DNA from: JABMQB01 sp964575025 | GTDB taxonomy: Bacteria > Bacteroidota > Bacteroidia > Bacteroidales > Prolixibacteraceae | Length of the DNA stretch: 64,000 bases | Reading direction: 5' to 3' | Assembly (NCBI GenBank): GCA_964575025.1 | Contig: CAZNPV010000003.1 | Location: forward strand, 62,001-126,000 | Shown: in pieces, positions 1 through 9,259 of the stretch | Numbering within the stretch: the first letter of the stretch is position 1 | Layout of the letters: every line of letters starts with the position of its first letter | Notes under the pieces: model-generated | What the model was told of the DNA's origin: nothing | The model's input: only the letters and a program-made list of their open reading frames with translations | Databases searched by the model: none | Program-made: the position numbers and the translations under genes

Positions 1-182
1 GCTATACACCGGATGGTATTCTCACCAATATGCTGCTGGCACTCCACAATGAGCTTCGCCCCGTTGCCATGGTCTATTTCCAGTGCATCATAAATGGAAG
101 GCAGATCGGTCCCTTCCTGATTAAAGATCACATCAACCACAGGGCCTATTACCTGCAATACTTTTCCAATAGTCTGAGCCAT
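1..182 (-). CDS. atpD: ATP synthase F1 subunit beta, N-terminal fragment
   Basis: Only the first 60 or so codons lie in the window; the gene continues past the left edge. The reading starts MAQTIGKVLQVIGPVVDVIF and continues through LPSIYDALEI, the typical N-terminal beta-barrel domain of the F1 beta subunit, the catalytic subunit of the rotary ATP synthase. The ATG is fixed by the family start (MA-x-x-IGKV-x-Q-V-x-GPVVDV). A well-formed Bacteroidota promoter lies about 100 bp upstream, so atpD appears to head its own transcript rather than following atpA/atpG. The catalytic P-loop is outside the window. Confidence 0.95.
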   Translation of the reverse strand, partial: MAQTIGKVLQVIGPVVDVIFNQEGTDLPSIYDALEIDHGNGAKLIVECQQHIGENTIRCI

Positions 183-279
183 CTGTATTCGATTTTATTT
201 GATTCCCGGAGAATCTTCATCCATTTAACCTGTTTGTGAAAGAAAGGAGCTGTTGTGTCAGTCAGAATCTTTCTCCCCA

Positions 280-312
280 CAAATTTACTATTGTTTTACG
301 TTTCCACAACAA
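280..312 (-). promoter_or_regulatory. Bacteroidota-type promoter of atpD
   Basis: Read on the minus strand, TTG (two overlapping choices, 307-312) is followed after 19 bp by TAAATTTG (280-287). This matches the TTG / TAnnTTTG consensus of the Bacteroidota primary sigma factor exactly. Transcription would start about 90 bp before the atpD ATG. Inferred from sequence only. Confidence 0.7.
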
Positions 313-332
313 TTTACCCTGTTTTACTTCCA

Positions 333-1331
333 TCAGGTAGAACGATGCAACATGGTACGTATAAGCTGCTTAAGCTGAACCTTTTTTGATTCAGCCACAG
401 AAACAGAAGCAAGGGATGTATATACCTTACTGAAATAAAATTCGGTTTGTTTCTTTATCAGATCTTTAATTCCCAGTTCTGTGTATATTGATTTTATGAT
501 TTCAATCTTTCTCTCCGGATCAAATTCTTTTTTGTCGATCCAGAAGATCAGTTCCTTCTTCTGTTTCGGATTTGCCAGCTCCAGGGCTTTTACCAGCAAA
601 AAGGTTTTTTTGTTGGTAAGGATATCACCGCCTATTTTTTTCCCGAATACGGTTTCCTTGCCAAAGGTATCCAGGAGGTCATCCTGTAACTGAAAAGCCA
701 TCCCGAGGTTCATCCCGAGGTTGTATAAAGCGGTCATTTCCTGATCACCGGCCCCTGCAATCAAGGATCCGGATTTTAAACTGCAGGCCAGCAAAACAGC
801 CGTTTTTAACCGGATCATTTCCAGGTATTCATGCTCGGAAACATCGAAACGGTCTTCAAAATCCAGGTCATATTGTTGTCCTTCACATACTGCTATGGCG
901 GTATCGGTAAAAAGTTCCAGCAACGGCTGCAGATAAGTCGATTCGCATTTTAGTAAATATTTAAACGATATAAAAGACATCACATCGCCCGATAAAATAG
1001 CAGCATTCTCCCCGAACTTTTTGTGAACAGCCGGTTCGTTTCTTCGGATCTCGGCTTTGTCCATTATATCGTCATGAAGCAGGGTGAAATTGTGAAAAAT
1101 TTCGATAGCCAATGCCACAGGAAGAGCCTTCACAACCTTCTCGTTAAAAAGGTTATAACTTAACAAAACCAGTGTGGAACGAAGTTTTTTCCCTTTTTGT
1201 CCCAGAATATAATTTGCCGGCAAATATAAATTTTCCGGTTGCCTGTCCATCCATTCTTTCAGTTCCTTTTCAAACGCTGAATTAATCAGTTCCTGTATTT
1301 CCGTCAGTGGGTATATAGGGTACTTATTCAT
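333..1331 (-). CDS. Polyprenyl diphosphate synthase (trans-isoprenyl transferase)
   Basis: This protein condenses isopentenyl diphosphate onto an allylic primer to make the chain of menaquinone or another long prenyl carrier. Both aspartate-rich motifs are present: DDIMD near residue 92 and DDLLD near residue 222 (numbered from the ATG at 1346), each preceded by the usual LLH and FQLQ contexts, with GKK and RR substrate-binding residues. About 332 residues is normal for the family. I chose the ATG at 1331, which overlaps the upstream exporter gene by 8 bp; an in-frame ATG at 1346 would add five residues. The overlap implies translational coupling with the MMPL exporter. Chain length (octa-, hepta- or geranylgeranyl) cannot be told from the sequence. 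Confidence 0.85.
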   Translation of the reverse strand: MNKYPIYPLTEIQELINSAFEKELKEWMDRQPENLYLPANYILGQKGKKLRSTLVLLSYNLFNEKVVKALPVALAIEIFHNFTLLHDDIMDKAEIRRNEPAVHKKFGENAAILSGDVMSFISFKYLLKCESTYLQPLLELFTDTAIAVCEGQQYDLDFEDRFDVSEHEYLEMIRLKTAVLLACSLKSGSLIAGAGDQEMTALYNLGMNLGMAFQLQDDLLDTFGKETVFGKKIGGDILTNKKTFLLVKALELANPKQKKELIFWIDKKEFDPERKIEIIKSIYTELGIKDLIKKQTEFYFSKVYTSLASVSVAESKKVQLKQLIRTMLHRST

Positions 1332-3714
1332 GGGATTTGTTTTCAATTGTCAACTTTTCGTATTCAATGTCTTCTTCTTCATCGTAAATAGGAAGCAGGG
1401 GTTCTTCAAAGGCTTTTGTCGTGGTAATACGATCCAGTCCGGTCAGTAAGGAGGGCAATAGAAAAAGATTTGAAGTGGCAGCCACCAGAAGAGTAAGGGA
1501 TACCAGGATCCCCATTGCTACGGTACCGCCAAAACTGGAAATACTGAATATTCCAAAACAAAAAAACAGAACCACTGAGGTATAGAACATGCTGACACCG
1601 GTTTCGCGTAAAGCCAGGACTACAGATTGCCGAATATCCCAGTTCGTCACTTTCAGTTCCTGACGGTACTTGGCCAGGAAGTGAATGGTGTTATCCACAG
1701 AAATTCCAAATGCAATGCTAAAAACCAAAATAGTAGAAGCTTTTATCGGTATCGCAGCATATCCCATCACAGCTGCCGTAAAAATTAAGGGTAAAACATT
1801 GGGTATTAAAGACATTAGTACCATCCGCCACGATGAAAACATGACCGCCATAAAGGTGGAGATCAGCAGAATTGCCAGCCCCAGGCTGGTAAAAAGGCTC
1901 CTGAGCAGGTATTCAGTACCCTTAAAATGAGTTACGCTCGAACCGGTAACAACCACATCATACCTCTCTTTGGGAAAAACAGAGTCGATCTTCGCACGGA
2001 ACCGGTCATAAAAACGCTCCATCTCTTTGGTCCCGATATCTTTCATCCTGAAACTAACCCGGGTAATTTGCTGTGTGCTGTCAATAAACGAGTGCAACAG
2101 ATCCATATTATCCACTCCGTTGGAAGCGTATGAAAAAATAAAATCCTTTTCCCGGTTGTTGGGCAACCGGTAATAGGCCTCATTCCCGTTATAAAAAGCC
2201 TGCTTGGAAAATTTCAGAAGGTTAAGCATAGATAACGGTTGCGAAAGTTCTTCCACTTCCGAAAGTTCAGTTTCCAGTCTGTCAATCCGTTGAAATGTGC
2301 TTTGCTGCATCACTCCTTTGGGTCTTTTGGTATCAATAATTATCTCAAGCGGTAACAATCCGTCAAAATTCCTTTCAAAAAATTTCAGGTCTTTGTAAAT
2401 GGGATCGCTTTCCGGAATATCATCCACCATAAAACCTGAACTTTTTATCAGGGTTACCCCCCAGATGCCTGCACCCAGAATCACTAAAGATACAATATAT
2501 ACTGCTTTCCGGTGATTGCGTGTTACCCCGATAATGAATTCAATAATCCCTGAGATCAAGGTATTTTTCAGATGTTTTACATGCCTGGAGGAAGGAGGTT
2601 CAATCAGACTGAAAACAATGGGAATAAACAAAAGGGAAAGAATAAACAAACTCATGATACTGAGGGAGGCTATAATCCCAAACTGACGGAGTATATCACT
2701 TTTTACGATAATAAAAGTTGCAAAGCCGGCAGCTGTTGTCAGGTTGGTAAGGAATGTTGCGTTTCCGATTTTGATAATGACCCGTTGCAGGGCTTTTATT
2801 TTATTGCCGTGGCTTATATACTCCTGATGAAACTTATTAAGCATATAAATGCTGTTGGGAATTCCGATAACGATCAGCAGAGGAGGGATCATTCCCGTTA
2901 ACAAGGTGATCTTAAAACCAAACAAAGTCAACAAGCCCAGGCTCCAGATGACACCGGTAAGAACAATAATAACCGGGAAAAAAACCGCCTTAAAAGAACG
3001 GAAGAACAGAAACAATACCACAATACATATACCCAGAGCCAAAAAACTGAACATATAGATCTCTTTCCTGATTTGCATGGAATTAACGACCCGGATATAG
3101 GGCAACCCGGAATAGTGTAGTTTTGTACCGGTATCCTCCTCAAATTGTTTGCATACCCCCTGAATCAACCGGATCAGTTGCTCCCGTTTTTTGGATGCCA
3201 TTTTATCTTTATTAACCGTAATGGCAAGCAAATAGGCATCGGACTGATCGTTATACAGAATCTTTTTGTAAAAAGGGAGGGTTCTAAATTTCTCCGCCAG
3301 GCTGTCCAGTTGCTCCTGGTCCTGAATCTCCAAAGGAAAAATCCTTTTTATTTCAAATTTTCTCTCTTCGGTGTTTTTATTAAGATTGTAACTGTTTGAC
3401 ACAGAAATCAGATTCTCCACTCCTTCAATCTCTGATAATTTTCTGCAGAGCAGCTCCCATCTGTTGAAATGGATCATTTTAAAAAAATCTTCATCCTGGA
3501 CAGCCACCACGATCAGGTTCCCTTCTTCACCAAAAAGAGATACAAATTTCTCATAATCTTTAAAGGCAGGATCTTTTTGGGGAAGCAACTGGGCATATTC
3601 ATACGACATCTCCACCCGGGTAGCGTGAAAACCCATGAAGACAGTTATTCCTGCCAATAAAGTAAAAAGGAGTATTTTGTTCTTCAGGATAAAACGGGAT
3701 ACCCTTATCCACAT
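1324..3714 (-). CDS. MMPL/RND-superfamily exporter (HAE3-like)
   Basis: A 796-residue integral membrane protein in two similar halves. Each half has one N-terminal helix, a large extracytoplasmic loop, then a five-helix bundle, which is the layout of RND-type lipid exporters (MMPL, HpnN, Patched). It lacks the docking domains of AcrB-type drug pumps, being some 250 residues shorter. Typical family stretches are GMIPPLLIVIGIPNSIYM in the first half and AFGISVDNTIHFLAKY in the second. The cargo is unknown; hopanoids, carotenoids or other lipids are handled by relatives. It overlaps and precedes the polyprenyl synthase gene, which suggests a link to isoprenoid or envelope lipid metabolism, but that is inference. 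Confidence 0.8.
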   Translation of the reverse strand: MWIRVSRFILKNKILLFTLLAGITVFMGFHATRVEMSYEYAQLLPQKDPAFKDYEKFVSLFGEEGNLIVVAVQDEDFFKMIHFNRWELLCRKLSEIEGVENLISVSNSYNLNKNTEERKFEIKRIFPLEIQDQEQLDSLAEKFRTLPFYKKILYNDQSDAYLLAITVNKDKMASKKREQLIRLIQGVCKQFEEDTGTKLHYSGLPYIRVVNSMQIRKEIYMFSFLALGICIVVLFLFFRSFKAVFFPVIIVLTGVIWSLGLLTLFGFKITLLTGMIPPLLIVIGIPNSIYMLNKFHQEYISHGNKIKALQRVIIKIGNATFLTNLTTAAGFATFIIVKSDILRQFGIIASLSIMSLFILSLLFIPIVFSLIEPPSSRHVKHLKNTLISGIIEFIIGVTRNHRKAVYIVSLVILGAGIWGVTLIKSSGFMVDDIPESDPIYKDLKFFERNFDGLLPLEIIIDTKRPKGVMQQSTFQRIDRLETELSEVEELSQPLSMLNLLKFSKQAFYNGNEAYYRLPNNREKDFIFSYASNGVDNMDLLHSFIDSTQQITRVSFRMKDIGTKEMERFYDRFRAKIDSVFPKERYDVVVTGSSVTHFKGTEYLLRSLFTSLGLAILLISTFMAVMFSSWRMVLMSLIPNVLPLIFTAAVMGYAAIPIKASTILVFSIAFGISVDNTIHFLAKYRQELKVTNWDIRQSVVLALRETGVSMFYTSVVLFFCFGIFSISSFGGTVAMGILVSLTLLVAATSNLFLLPSLLTGLDRITTTKAFEEPLLPIYDEEEDIEYEKLTIENKSHE

Positions 3715-3876
3715 AATGAGCTAATATCAAAATTAATAGCGCGAAAATACACAAATTCCTCTATTAACTGCAAAAAACACCGATTATATCTTTCTGAGAT
3801 TCACAAAACTGTAACAAGGGGTATTGCAAGGAAATCTCCTGAGAAGTACAGGCCGTAATCCCTAACAAGGCGGGAT

Positions 3877-4389
3877 TTAAGGTTTCTGGATTTCCTTTAC
3901 ACTTTCCCGGACAAATTCCCGGGTGTAAAAATCTGTGTCGACCACTTCTCCATTCCATAGGATGATATCCAGATCGATCGTTCGGGGGCCATACTTCGGG
4001 GCCTGGCGGTCGCGTCCCAGTTTGTTTTCAATATCGGTCAGAACAGTTTTCAACTCCTCCTGAACCATGGTTGTTTTAATTTTAACGGCTCCGTTGGTAA
4101 ATTCCGGCTGGCTTTTGATTCCTATAGGCTGGGTTTTCCGAAAGGAGGAAATAGTTGAGATGTTAACTTTTTGCGCCAGAAGTTTCAACATGCCCTGAAT
4201 ATTCTTTGCAGCATCAATGTTCGAACCAATTCCGATAATGGCTGTATTTATAGTGCTCTCCCCTGTTTCAGAAACCTCTCTTTTCGCCTCTTTCGGATGG
4301 TTTCTTTTTTTGTAACTACCCGATTTTTTTTGTGCATTCATTGTATCCGGAACTGTTTTTAAACTTCCTACCCCCAATGATGTGATCAA
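3877..4389 (-). CDS. folK: 2-amino-4-hydroxy-6-hydroxymethyldihydropteridine pyrophosphokinase (HPPK)
   Basis: HPPK transfers pyrophosphate from ATP to 6-hydroxymethyl-dihydropterin in folate synthesis. The core begins at about residue 48 (TAIIGIGSNIDAAKNI), followed by PEFTNGAVKI and the signature DRQAPKYGPRTIDLDII, with the two Asp residues that bind magnesium. The C-terminus ends in the expected REFVRESVKEI segment, so the domain is complete. The first 47 residues are a lysine-rich extension not needed by the enzyme. An ATG at 4341 would shorten it, so the true start is uncertain. It follows folB by 8 bp on the same strand, making a folate pair. Confidence 0.88.
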   Translation of the reverse strand: MITSLGVGSLKTVPDTMNAQKKSGSYKKRNHPKEAKREVSETGESTINTAIIGIGSNIDAAKNIQGMLKLLAQKVNISTISSFRKTQPIGIKSQPEFTNGAVKIKTTMVQEELKTVLTDIENKLGRDRQAPKYGPRTIDLDIILWNGEVVDTDFYTREFVRESVKEIQKP

Positions 4390-4397
4390 CCCTGCCT

Positions 4398-4751
4398 TTA
4401 TCTTTGAGCCTCCATTTCCATCGAAACCGATTCAGCAAAACGCAGGGCTTGGGGCTTATCAACCTCAACTTTTGCCCGGCTAACCCGTTCATCCTGCATG
4501 ATAAGCTCAAGAATTTTATGGGTCAACACTTCAAGCAGTTTAAACCTTCCCTCCTGAACCAAAGCGATCACCTTCTTGGTGATGTCTTTATAATTATAAA
4601 TGTCCTGTGGGTTATCCTGTTCCAATGTTTTCTCTGGTACTTCCGTTTCAATTGTAAGGTTAATAATCACATCCTGTTTGTTTGTCAGCTCTTCCGGATT
4701 AAAGCCTATGTAGGTTCTGACCAGCAGATTTTTTATATGTATAATTGCCAT
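4398..4751 (-). CDS. folB: Dihydroneopterin aldolase
   Basis: The 117-residue product makes 6-hydroxymethyl-dihydropterin, the substrate of the FolK enzyme encoded just downstream. It opens MAIIHIKNLLVRTYIG with the family pattern I-x-[IL]-x-x-[LI]-x-x-x-x-x-IG-x-x-x-E-E, and carries the conserved lysine in VEVDKPQALRFAESVSME near its end. The open frame extends upstream to 4853, but those extra 34 residues have no family match, so the ATG at 4751 is preferred. Confidence 0.87.
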   Translation of the reverse strand: MAIIHIKNLLVRTYIGFNPEELTNKQDVIINLTIETEVPEKTLEQDNPQDIYNYKDITKKVIALVQEGRFKLLEVLTHKILELIMQDERVSRAKVEVDKPQALRFAESVSMEMEAQR

Positions 4752-4905
4752 TTCTGATTGGAATACGTTAATTACTAAAATATCGTTACAAAACAACAAC
4801 CTATAAGCCCCTCCCCGAAATGCCAGGCTGTTACGAGCGAAAGGCAGGAACAAGGATGCTTAAATTTGATGCTCGTTTCATTTTGTTATAATGGGTTATT
4901 CACTG

Positions 4906-5643
4906 TCATACTTTTTTTCTCCCTACATTCTCCCCTCCATCAGCAAACAGCAGTTGACCTGTAAGGTGTTCGTTTTTAAGAATATAATCCACGCTGAGCA
5001 ATATTGGTTTTACCCCTCCCGGTTTCTGCATCGGTATCCTGGCAGCCAGTTTTTGAAGGTAGGCTTCATCTTTATCGGCCGGGGCCAGTGTGACGCCCGG
5101 GGCAATAGCGTTCACCCGGATAGCAGGTGCAAACTCCAGAGCAGCCATTTTGGTCAGTTCCCACAAGGCTTTTTTTGATAAGGAATACGTAGCATAATCC
5201 GATTCGTTGTTCGTTATCCGGGTATCCACAAGATTGATAATATTCCCTTCCCCGCAATATTTTTGAAAATCACGCATCAGGAGAAACGGAGCTTTCAGAT
5301 TTACATGCATATGCAAATCCAGCAACCTGACTTCTGTTTCATGAATCGAACCCCGATTAAATACAGAGGCATTGTTGACCAGTAATCCGGGCTTCTCATG
5401 CTGTTGGATCAAATGGGGGAAAAAACCCTCCACTTCGTCCGCATTAGCCAGATTTGCTTTTAAAGACCCGAATTTCTGATCCGGATATTTTTGTTTCAGT
5501 AACGAGACCAATTCCTCTGCAGGCCTTTCGGAAGAATTGTAATGAACAATGATATTCCACCCTTTGGAAGCCAGGTGTTCTGCCAGAACCTTCCCAATTC
5601 GTCTGGAAGCCCCTGTTATGATCGCTGTTTTATTCATCTGCAT
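4906..5643 (-). CDS. SDR-family reductase, FolM/pteridine-reductase-like
   Basis: A 245-residue short-chain dehydrogenase. It has the cofactor motif TGASRRIG near residue 10, an NNAS motif near residue 90, catalytic Tyr and Lys in YSLSKKA, and a C-terminal GQLLFADGG segment. The TGASRRIG form, with arginines after the serine, is what NADPH-dependent pteridine reductases and E. coli FolM carry. It lies upstream of folB and folK on the same strand with a 155 bp gap, so a role in reducing dihydropterin or dihydrofolate is a reasonable inference. A second ATG two codons in (5637) is possible. Confidence 0.7.
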   Translation of the reverse strand: MQMNKTAIITGASRRIGKVLAEHLASKGWNIIVHYNSSERPAEELVSLLKQKYPDQKFGSLKANLANADEVEGFFPHLIQQHEKPGLLVNNASVFNRGSIHETEVRLLDLHMHVNLKAPFLLMRDFQKYCGEGNIINLVDTRITNNESDYATYSLSKKALWELTKMAALEFAPAIRVNAIAPGVTLAPADKDEAYLQKLAARIPMQKPGGVKPILLSVDYILKNEHLTGQLLFADGGENVGRKKV

Positions 5644-5874
5644 AGAATTTATTTAAATCCTGGGTAACAACTCCTACTCAGGAGCAATGTTTTGACAGAC
5701 TGCATCAGGCCCATGGGACTTGTTCCGTACTGAGTGCCCCCGAAACCGGGACCCGTTTCAAGGATAAAAGATAGCCATTTTATTTAACCCATAAAACAGC
5801 ATGCCGGAGTTATTGTTCAGGAAAGATCATCCCATTTCTCCCGGATTGTTCTTTTGGGAGCAGGTGCAGAAAGG

Positions 5875-6483
5875 TTACCTGTAAGTCATCAGTTTGCTCA
5901 GGTATTTTCCAATGATATCAAATTCAAGGTTCACGAGGGTTCCTTCTTTAAAGGCATGGAAATTTGTTACTTCGTAAGTATAGGGGATGATAGCCACCTG
6001 GAAGGAGTTTTCATTTGCATGGACTACGGTCAGGCTGACTCCGTTGACGGTTACAGATCCTTTTTCGACCGTCATGTATCCTTGCCTGGCCTTTTCCCGG
6101 TCAAAGTCATATTCGAACGTATAGTACCAGCTTCCCTCGGCTTCTTCGACTTTTTTACATACGGCTGTCTGGTCAACATGCCCCTGAACAATATGCCCGT
6201 CGAGGCGCCCGTTCATTTTCATGCTTCGTTCAAGGTTCACTTTGCTGCCAACCTCCAGTTGTCCAAGATTCGATCGCAAAAGGGTTTCTTTGATTGCTGT
6301 CACTTTATAGGTCCCTTTGTGTTGGTCGACATCCACAACGGTCAGGCATACCCCATTGTGAGAAAGGCTCTGATCAACAGTTAGTTCATGAGCAAATGAA
6401 CAGGTTAGGGTAAAATGTACATTTCCCCGTTCTTTTTCAATGGCAGTTACCGTACCGTATTCTTCAACTATTCCGGAAAACAT
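5875..6483 (-). CDS. ribE: Riboflavin synthase, alpha subunit
   Basis: The enzyme dismutates two 6,7-dimethyl-8-ribityllumazine molecules into riboflavin. It starts with the hallmark MFSGIVEEYG, which fixes the ATG at 6483 over an in-frame ATG 8 codons upstream. It contains two tandem lumazine-binding domains, each with a GVxLTVV motif (NGVCLTVVDV in the first, NGVSLTVVHA in the second). About 202 residues is the normal length. The next gene upstream on this strand, cysS, ends 42 bp before the start; no FMN riboswitch is visible. Confidence 0.93.
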   Translation of the reverse strand: MFSGIVEEYGTVTAIEKERGNVHFTLTCSFAHELTVDQSLSHNGVCLTVVDVDQHKGTYKVTAIKETLLRSNLGQLEVGSKVNLERSMKMNGRLDGHIVQGHVDQTAVCKKVEEAEGSWYYTFEYDFDREKARQGYMTVEKGSVTVNGVSLTVVHANENSFQVAIIPYTYEVTNFHAFKEGTLVNLEFDIIGKYLSKLMTYR

Positions 6484-6525
6484 CTCTATCGATTTATTAT
6501 TTAACATGGAAAGGATCCATTCTGT

Positions 6526-8001
6526 CTATTTCACGCTCCATTCCGAGCCCTCTTTTGTATCCTTTACTTCTATTCCAAGGGAATTTAAATGATCCCTGAT
6601 TGTATCAGCCGTAGGCCAGTCTTTATTTTCTTTGGCCTTCATCCGCAGGGTTAGCAGAAGATCCACCAATTCTTTCAGCAGGGAATCATCGGTTTGTCTG
6701 GAATCCTTTTCTTCCTTTAATCCAAGTATATCAAACACCACGGTTTTAAAAAAGGAGGTAAATTTTTTCTTTTCAGAGGCTGAAATTTTTTCTTTGCCTT
6801 CTTTAAGGGCGTTGATGATCTTCACCCCTTCGAAGAGATAGGCAATCGCTATCGGGCTGTTCAGGTCGTCATTCAGGGCGGCAAAACATTTTTCTTTCAG
6901 CGGAGAGATATCGACTGTCGGATTATCAAAAACCGGAAGGCTTTCAATCGTCTTAAGGGCATTCATTAACCGGTTCAGTCCCTTCTCAGAGGCCTGGAGT
7001 GCTTCGTTTGAAAAATCCAGGGTGCTCCGGTAATGAGCCTGAAGGATAAAAAACCGGATGGTCATAGGCGAATAAGGCTTTTCAAGCAGTTCATGGTTGC
7101 CTGAGAACAATTCATCCAGGGTGATAAAGTTCCCCAGCGAACGTGCCATCTTCTGACCGCCGATTGTAATCATGTTGTTATGCATCCAGTAGCGGACTGA
7201 TTCCTTGCCCAGGGCTGCCGTTGACTGAGCAATTTCACACTCATGATGGGGGAAAATCAGATCCATTCCTCCCCCGTGAATATCAAATTGTTCCCCCAGG
7301 TATTTGGTGCTCATAGCGGAACATTCGAGATGCCAGCCAGGGAATCCCTCACTCCACGCTGAAGGCCAATGCATAAGATGCTCCGGGGATGCTTTTTTCC
7401 AAAGGGCAAAGTCATAGGGATTCTTTTTCTGTGACTGCCCCTCCAGTTGCCTGGTTTGGGTTTTCAGGCTCTCCAGGTCCCTGCCGGAAAGCTTTCCATA
7501 AAAATAATCCGTATGGTATTTATCCACATCAAAATAAACAGATCCTTCCGATTCATAGGCATATCCGTTTTTCAGGATCTTTTCAATCAGCTGCTGTTGT
7601 TCAATAATGTGCCCTGATGCCCTCGGTTCAATGCTGGGGGGTAATACATTCAGTTCATTCATATTGCGATGGAAGGTCTCCATATACTTCTGAACGACTT
7701 CCATGGGTTCCAGTTTTTCCAGTTTTGCTTTTTTCTGGATCCGGTCTTCGCCGGTGGCATCTTCCAGATGACCCACATCGGTAATATTCCGGACATACCT
7801 GACAGCAAAACCTTTATGCAATAAAAAACGAAATAAAAGATCGAAGGTAATTGCAGGACGTGCATGGCCAAGGTGGGTATTGCTGTAAACCGTAGGCCCG
7901 CAGACATACATGCCAACTTTCCCTTTAATCAGGGGAGTAAAAACTTCCTTTTCGCGGGATAATGTATTATATATTGCCAAATTCTGATCCACACGCTTCA
8001 A
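6526..8001 (-). CDS. cysS: Cysteinyl-tRNA synthetase
   Basis: A 491-residue class I aminoacyl-tRNA synthetase that charges tRNA-Cys. Visible motifs in order are YVCGPTVYSNTHLGHAR (zinc-binding Cys plus the HIGH box as HLGH), GWHLECSAMS and FPHHECEIAQS (remaining zinc ligands), and KMARSLGN as the KMSKS loop. A DALR-type helical domain and a C-terminal tail with RDHLNSLGIEVKDT follow. Length and order are typical. Confidence 0.96.
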   Translation of the reverse strand: MKRVDQNLAIYNTLSREKEVFTPLIKGKVGMYVCGPTVYSNTHLGHARPAITFDLLFRFLLHKGFAVRYVRNITDVGHLEDATGEDRIQKKAKLEKLEPMEVVQKYMETFHRNMNELNVLPPSIEPRASGHIIEQQQLIEKILKNGYAYESEGSVYFDVDKYHTDYFYGKLSGRDLESLKTQTRQLEGQSQKKNPYDFALWKKASPEHLMHWPSAWSEGFPGWHLECSAMSTKYLGEQFDIHGGGMDLIFPHHECEIAQSTAALGKESVRYWMHNNMITIGGQKMARSLGNFITLDELFSGNHELLEKPYSPMTIRFFILQAHYRSTLDFSNEALQASEKGLNRLMNALKTIESLPVFDNPTVDISPLKEKCFAALNDDLNSPIAIAYLFEGVKIINALKEGKEKISASEKKKFTSFFKTVVFDILGLKEEKDSRQTDDSLLKELVDLLLTLRMKAKENKDWPTADTIRDHLNSLGIEVKDTKEGSEWSVK

Positions 8002-8042
8002 CTGTTTTTTTCTGAAAACAAAGGTAAAATAAAATAAAGAAA

Positions 8043-8732
8043 TCAGATTTCCCGGCCGGGATTTTCTGTAAAATCCGGTTCCTGAACCATTTCTTCTTTG
8101 GTTTCCTCTTTGCTTTTAAGTGGCTTGTTGAACTGTTTCCGGTAAAAAATCAAAACAGAGAAAATCCCAATGGTAATGGCTGAATCGGCCAGGTTAAAAA
8201 CCGGTCTGAAAAAGATAAAGGGATCCCCTCCCAGGAACGGAAACCACTTCGGATAAGAACCCTGAATGATGGGGAAATAGAACATATCGACCACTTTCCC
8301 ATGGAGAAAACCTGCATAGCCACCCCCCTCAGGCAGAAAGGCTGCAACCTTTCCATAGCTGCTGTGTTCAAAGATCAATCCGTAAAAGGCACTATCAAGG
8401 ATATTGCCCACAGCACCGGCAAAAATTAACGCAATGCTGGCAATAAATCCCATCGGAAAATTTCTCTTTGAAAGATTCAACAGGTACCAGCCTATAGCAA
8501 CAACAGCAGCAATCCGGAAAAGACTCAGAAAAATTTTTCCATAGGTTCCGGCGAATTCAAAACCAAATGCCATTCCGTTATTTTCAACAAAAAGAATCCG
8601 AAACCAGTTCCCAAGAATTCTAATCTCCTCGTGAAGAGACATATGAGTTTTAATCCAGATCTTGAGTATCTGATCGGCAATCAGTACGAAAACAATGATA
8701 AGAACAGCTTTTTTCCTCTTTGAAAGATTCAT
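8043..8732 (-). CDS. lspA: Lipoprotein signal peptidase (signal peptidase II)
   Basis: Cleaves signal peptides of prolipoproteins in the inner membrane. Four membrane helices are visible (about residues 8-24, 70-88, 96-118 and 180-198). The conserved blocks are NNGMAFG, GNILDSAFYG with the first catalytic Asp, VVDMF, and FNLADSAITIG with the second catalytic Asp. At 229 residues it is longer than the E. coli enzyme because of an insert between the two catalytic blocks and a C-terminal acidic tail, both usual in Bacteroidota. The window holds several lipoprotein substrates. Confidence 0.93.
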   Translation of the reverse strand: MNLSKRKKAVLIIVFVLIADQILKIWIKTHMSLHEEIRILGNWFRILFVENNGMAFGFEFAGTYGKIFLSLFRIAAVVAIGWYLLNLSKRNFPMGFIASIALIFAGAVGNILDSAFYGLIFEHSSYGKVAAFLPEGGGYAGFLHGKVVDMFYFPIIQGSYPKWFPFLGGDPFIFFRPVFNLADSAITIGIFSVLIFYRKQFNKPLKSKEETKEEMVQEPDFTENPGREI

Positions 8733-8832
8733 TCTGTACGATTTGGGAAACCCACCCCTTACCCGTGTCTAAATAACCTATTGGTAAACCCCTGCAAGGG
8801 ATGTATTGCCTGTTGTTAAGGAAACCGTTGGT

Positions 8833-9210
8833 TTAATTTTTCCCCTTCTTCGCATCAATAGACAGGGTAGCATGCGGAACCGCACGGAGTCGTTCCCTGG
8901 AAATCAATTTTCCTGTTTCACGACAAATTCCATACGTTTTATTTTCAATCCGTACCAGCGCAGCCTGCAAATGCTGGATAAACTTCAGTTGTCTCTGAGC
9001 CAGTTTTCCGGCTTCTTCCTTTGATAACGTTGCTGCCCCTTCCTCGAGTACTTTGAAGGTTGGTGAAGTATCCTGTGTATCGTTCCCGTCACTATGGGTA
9101 ATGGAATTCCGGTACATGGCATAATCTTCCTGAGCTTTGGCGAGTTTGGCAAGTATGATCGTTTTAAACTCAGCCAGCTCCTCATCCGAATATCTTTTCT
9201 TTTCACTCAT
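8833..9210 (-). CDS. DksA/TraR-family regulator with degenerate zinc finger
   Basis: A 125-residue protein with an N-terminal helical coiled-coil part (about residues 5-85) and a C-terminal zinc-finger-like segment, YGICRETGKLISRERLRAVP. Only one cysteine of the normal four-cysteine finger remains. The spacing and the RLRAVPHATLS block are those of Bacteroidota TraR/DksA-like proteins, so the loss appears to be clade-wide rather than local damage. Such proteins enter the secondary channel of RNA polymerase; whether this one does is inferred from fold only. It sits between lspA and ileS on the same strand. Confidence 0.8.
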   Translation of the reverse strand: MSEKKRYSDEELAEFKTIILAKLAKAQEDYAMYRNSITHSDGNDTQDTSPTFKVLEEGAATLSKEEAGKLAQRQLKFIQHLQAALVRIENKTYGICRETGKLISRERLRAVPHATLSIDAKKGKN

Positions 9211-9259
9211 AACCCAACATTTTTTTATACGGATTCATTCCCGCATCTAAATTTAGTAC

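Noticed and set aside
30..239. 69-residue plus-strand frame at the left edge
   Set aside because: It is antisense to the unmistakable atpD N-terminus.
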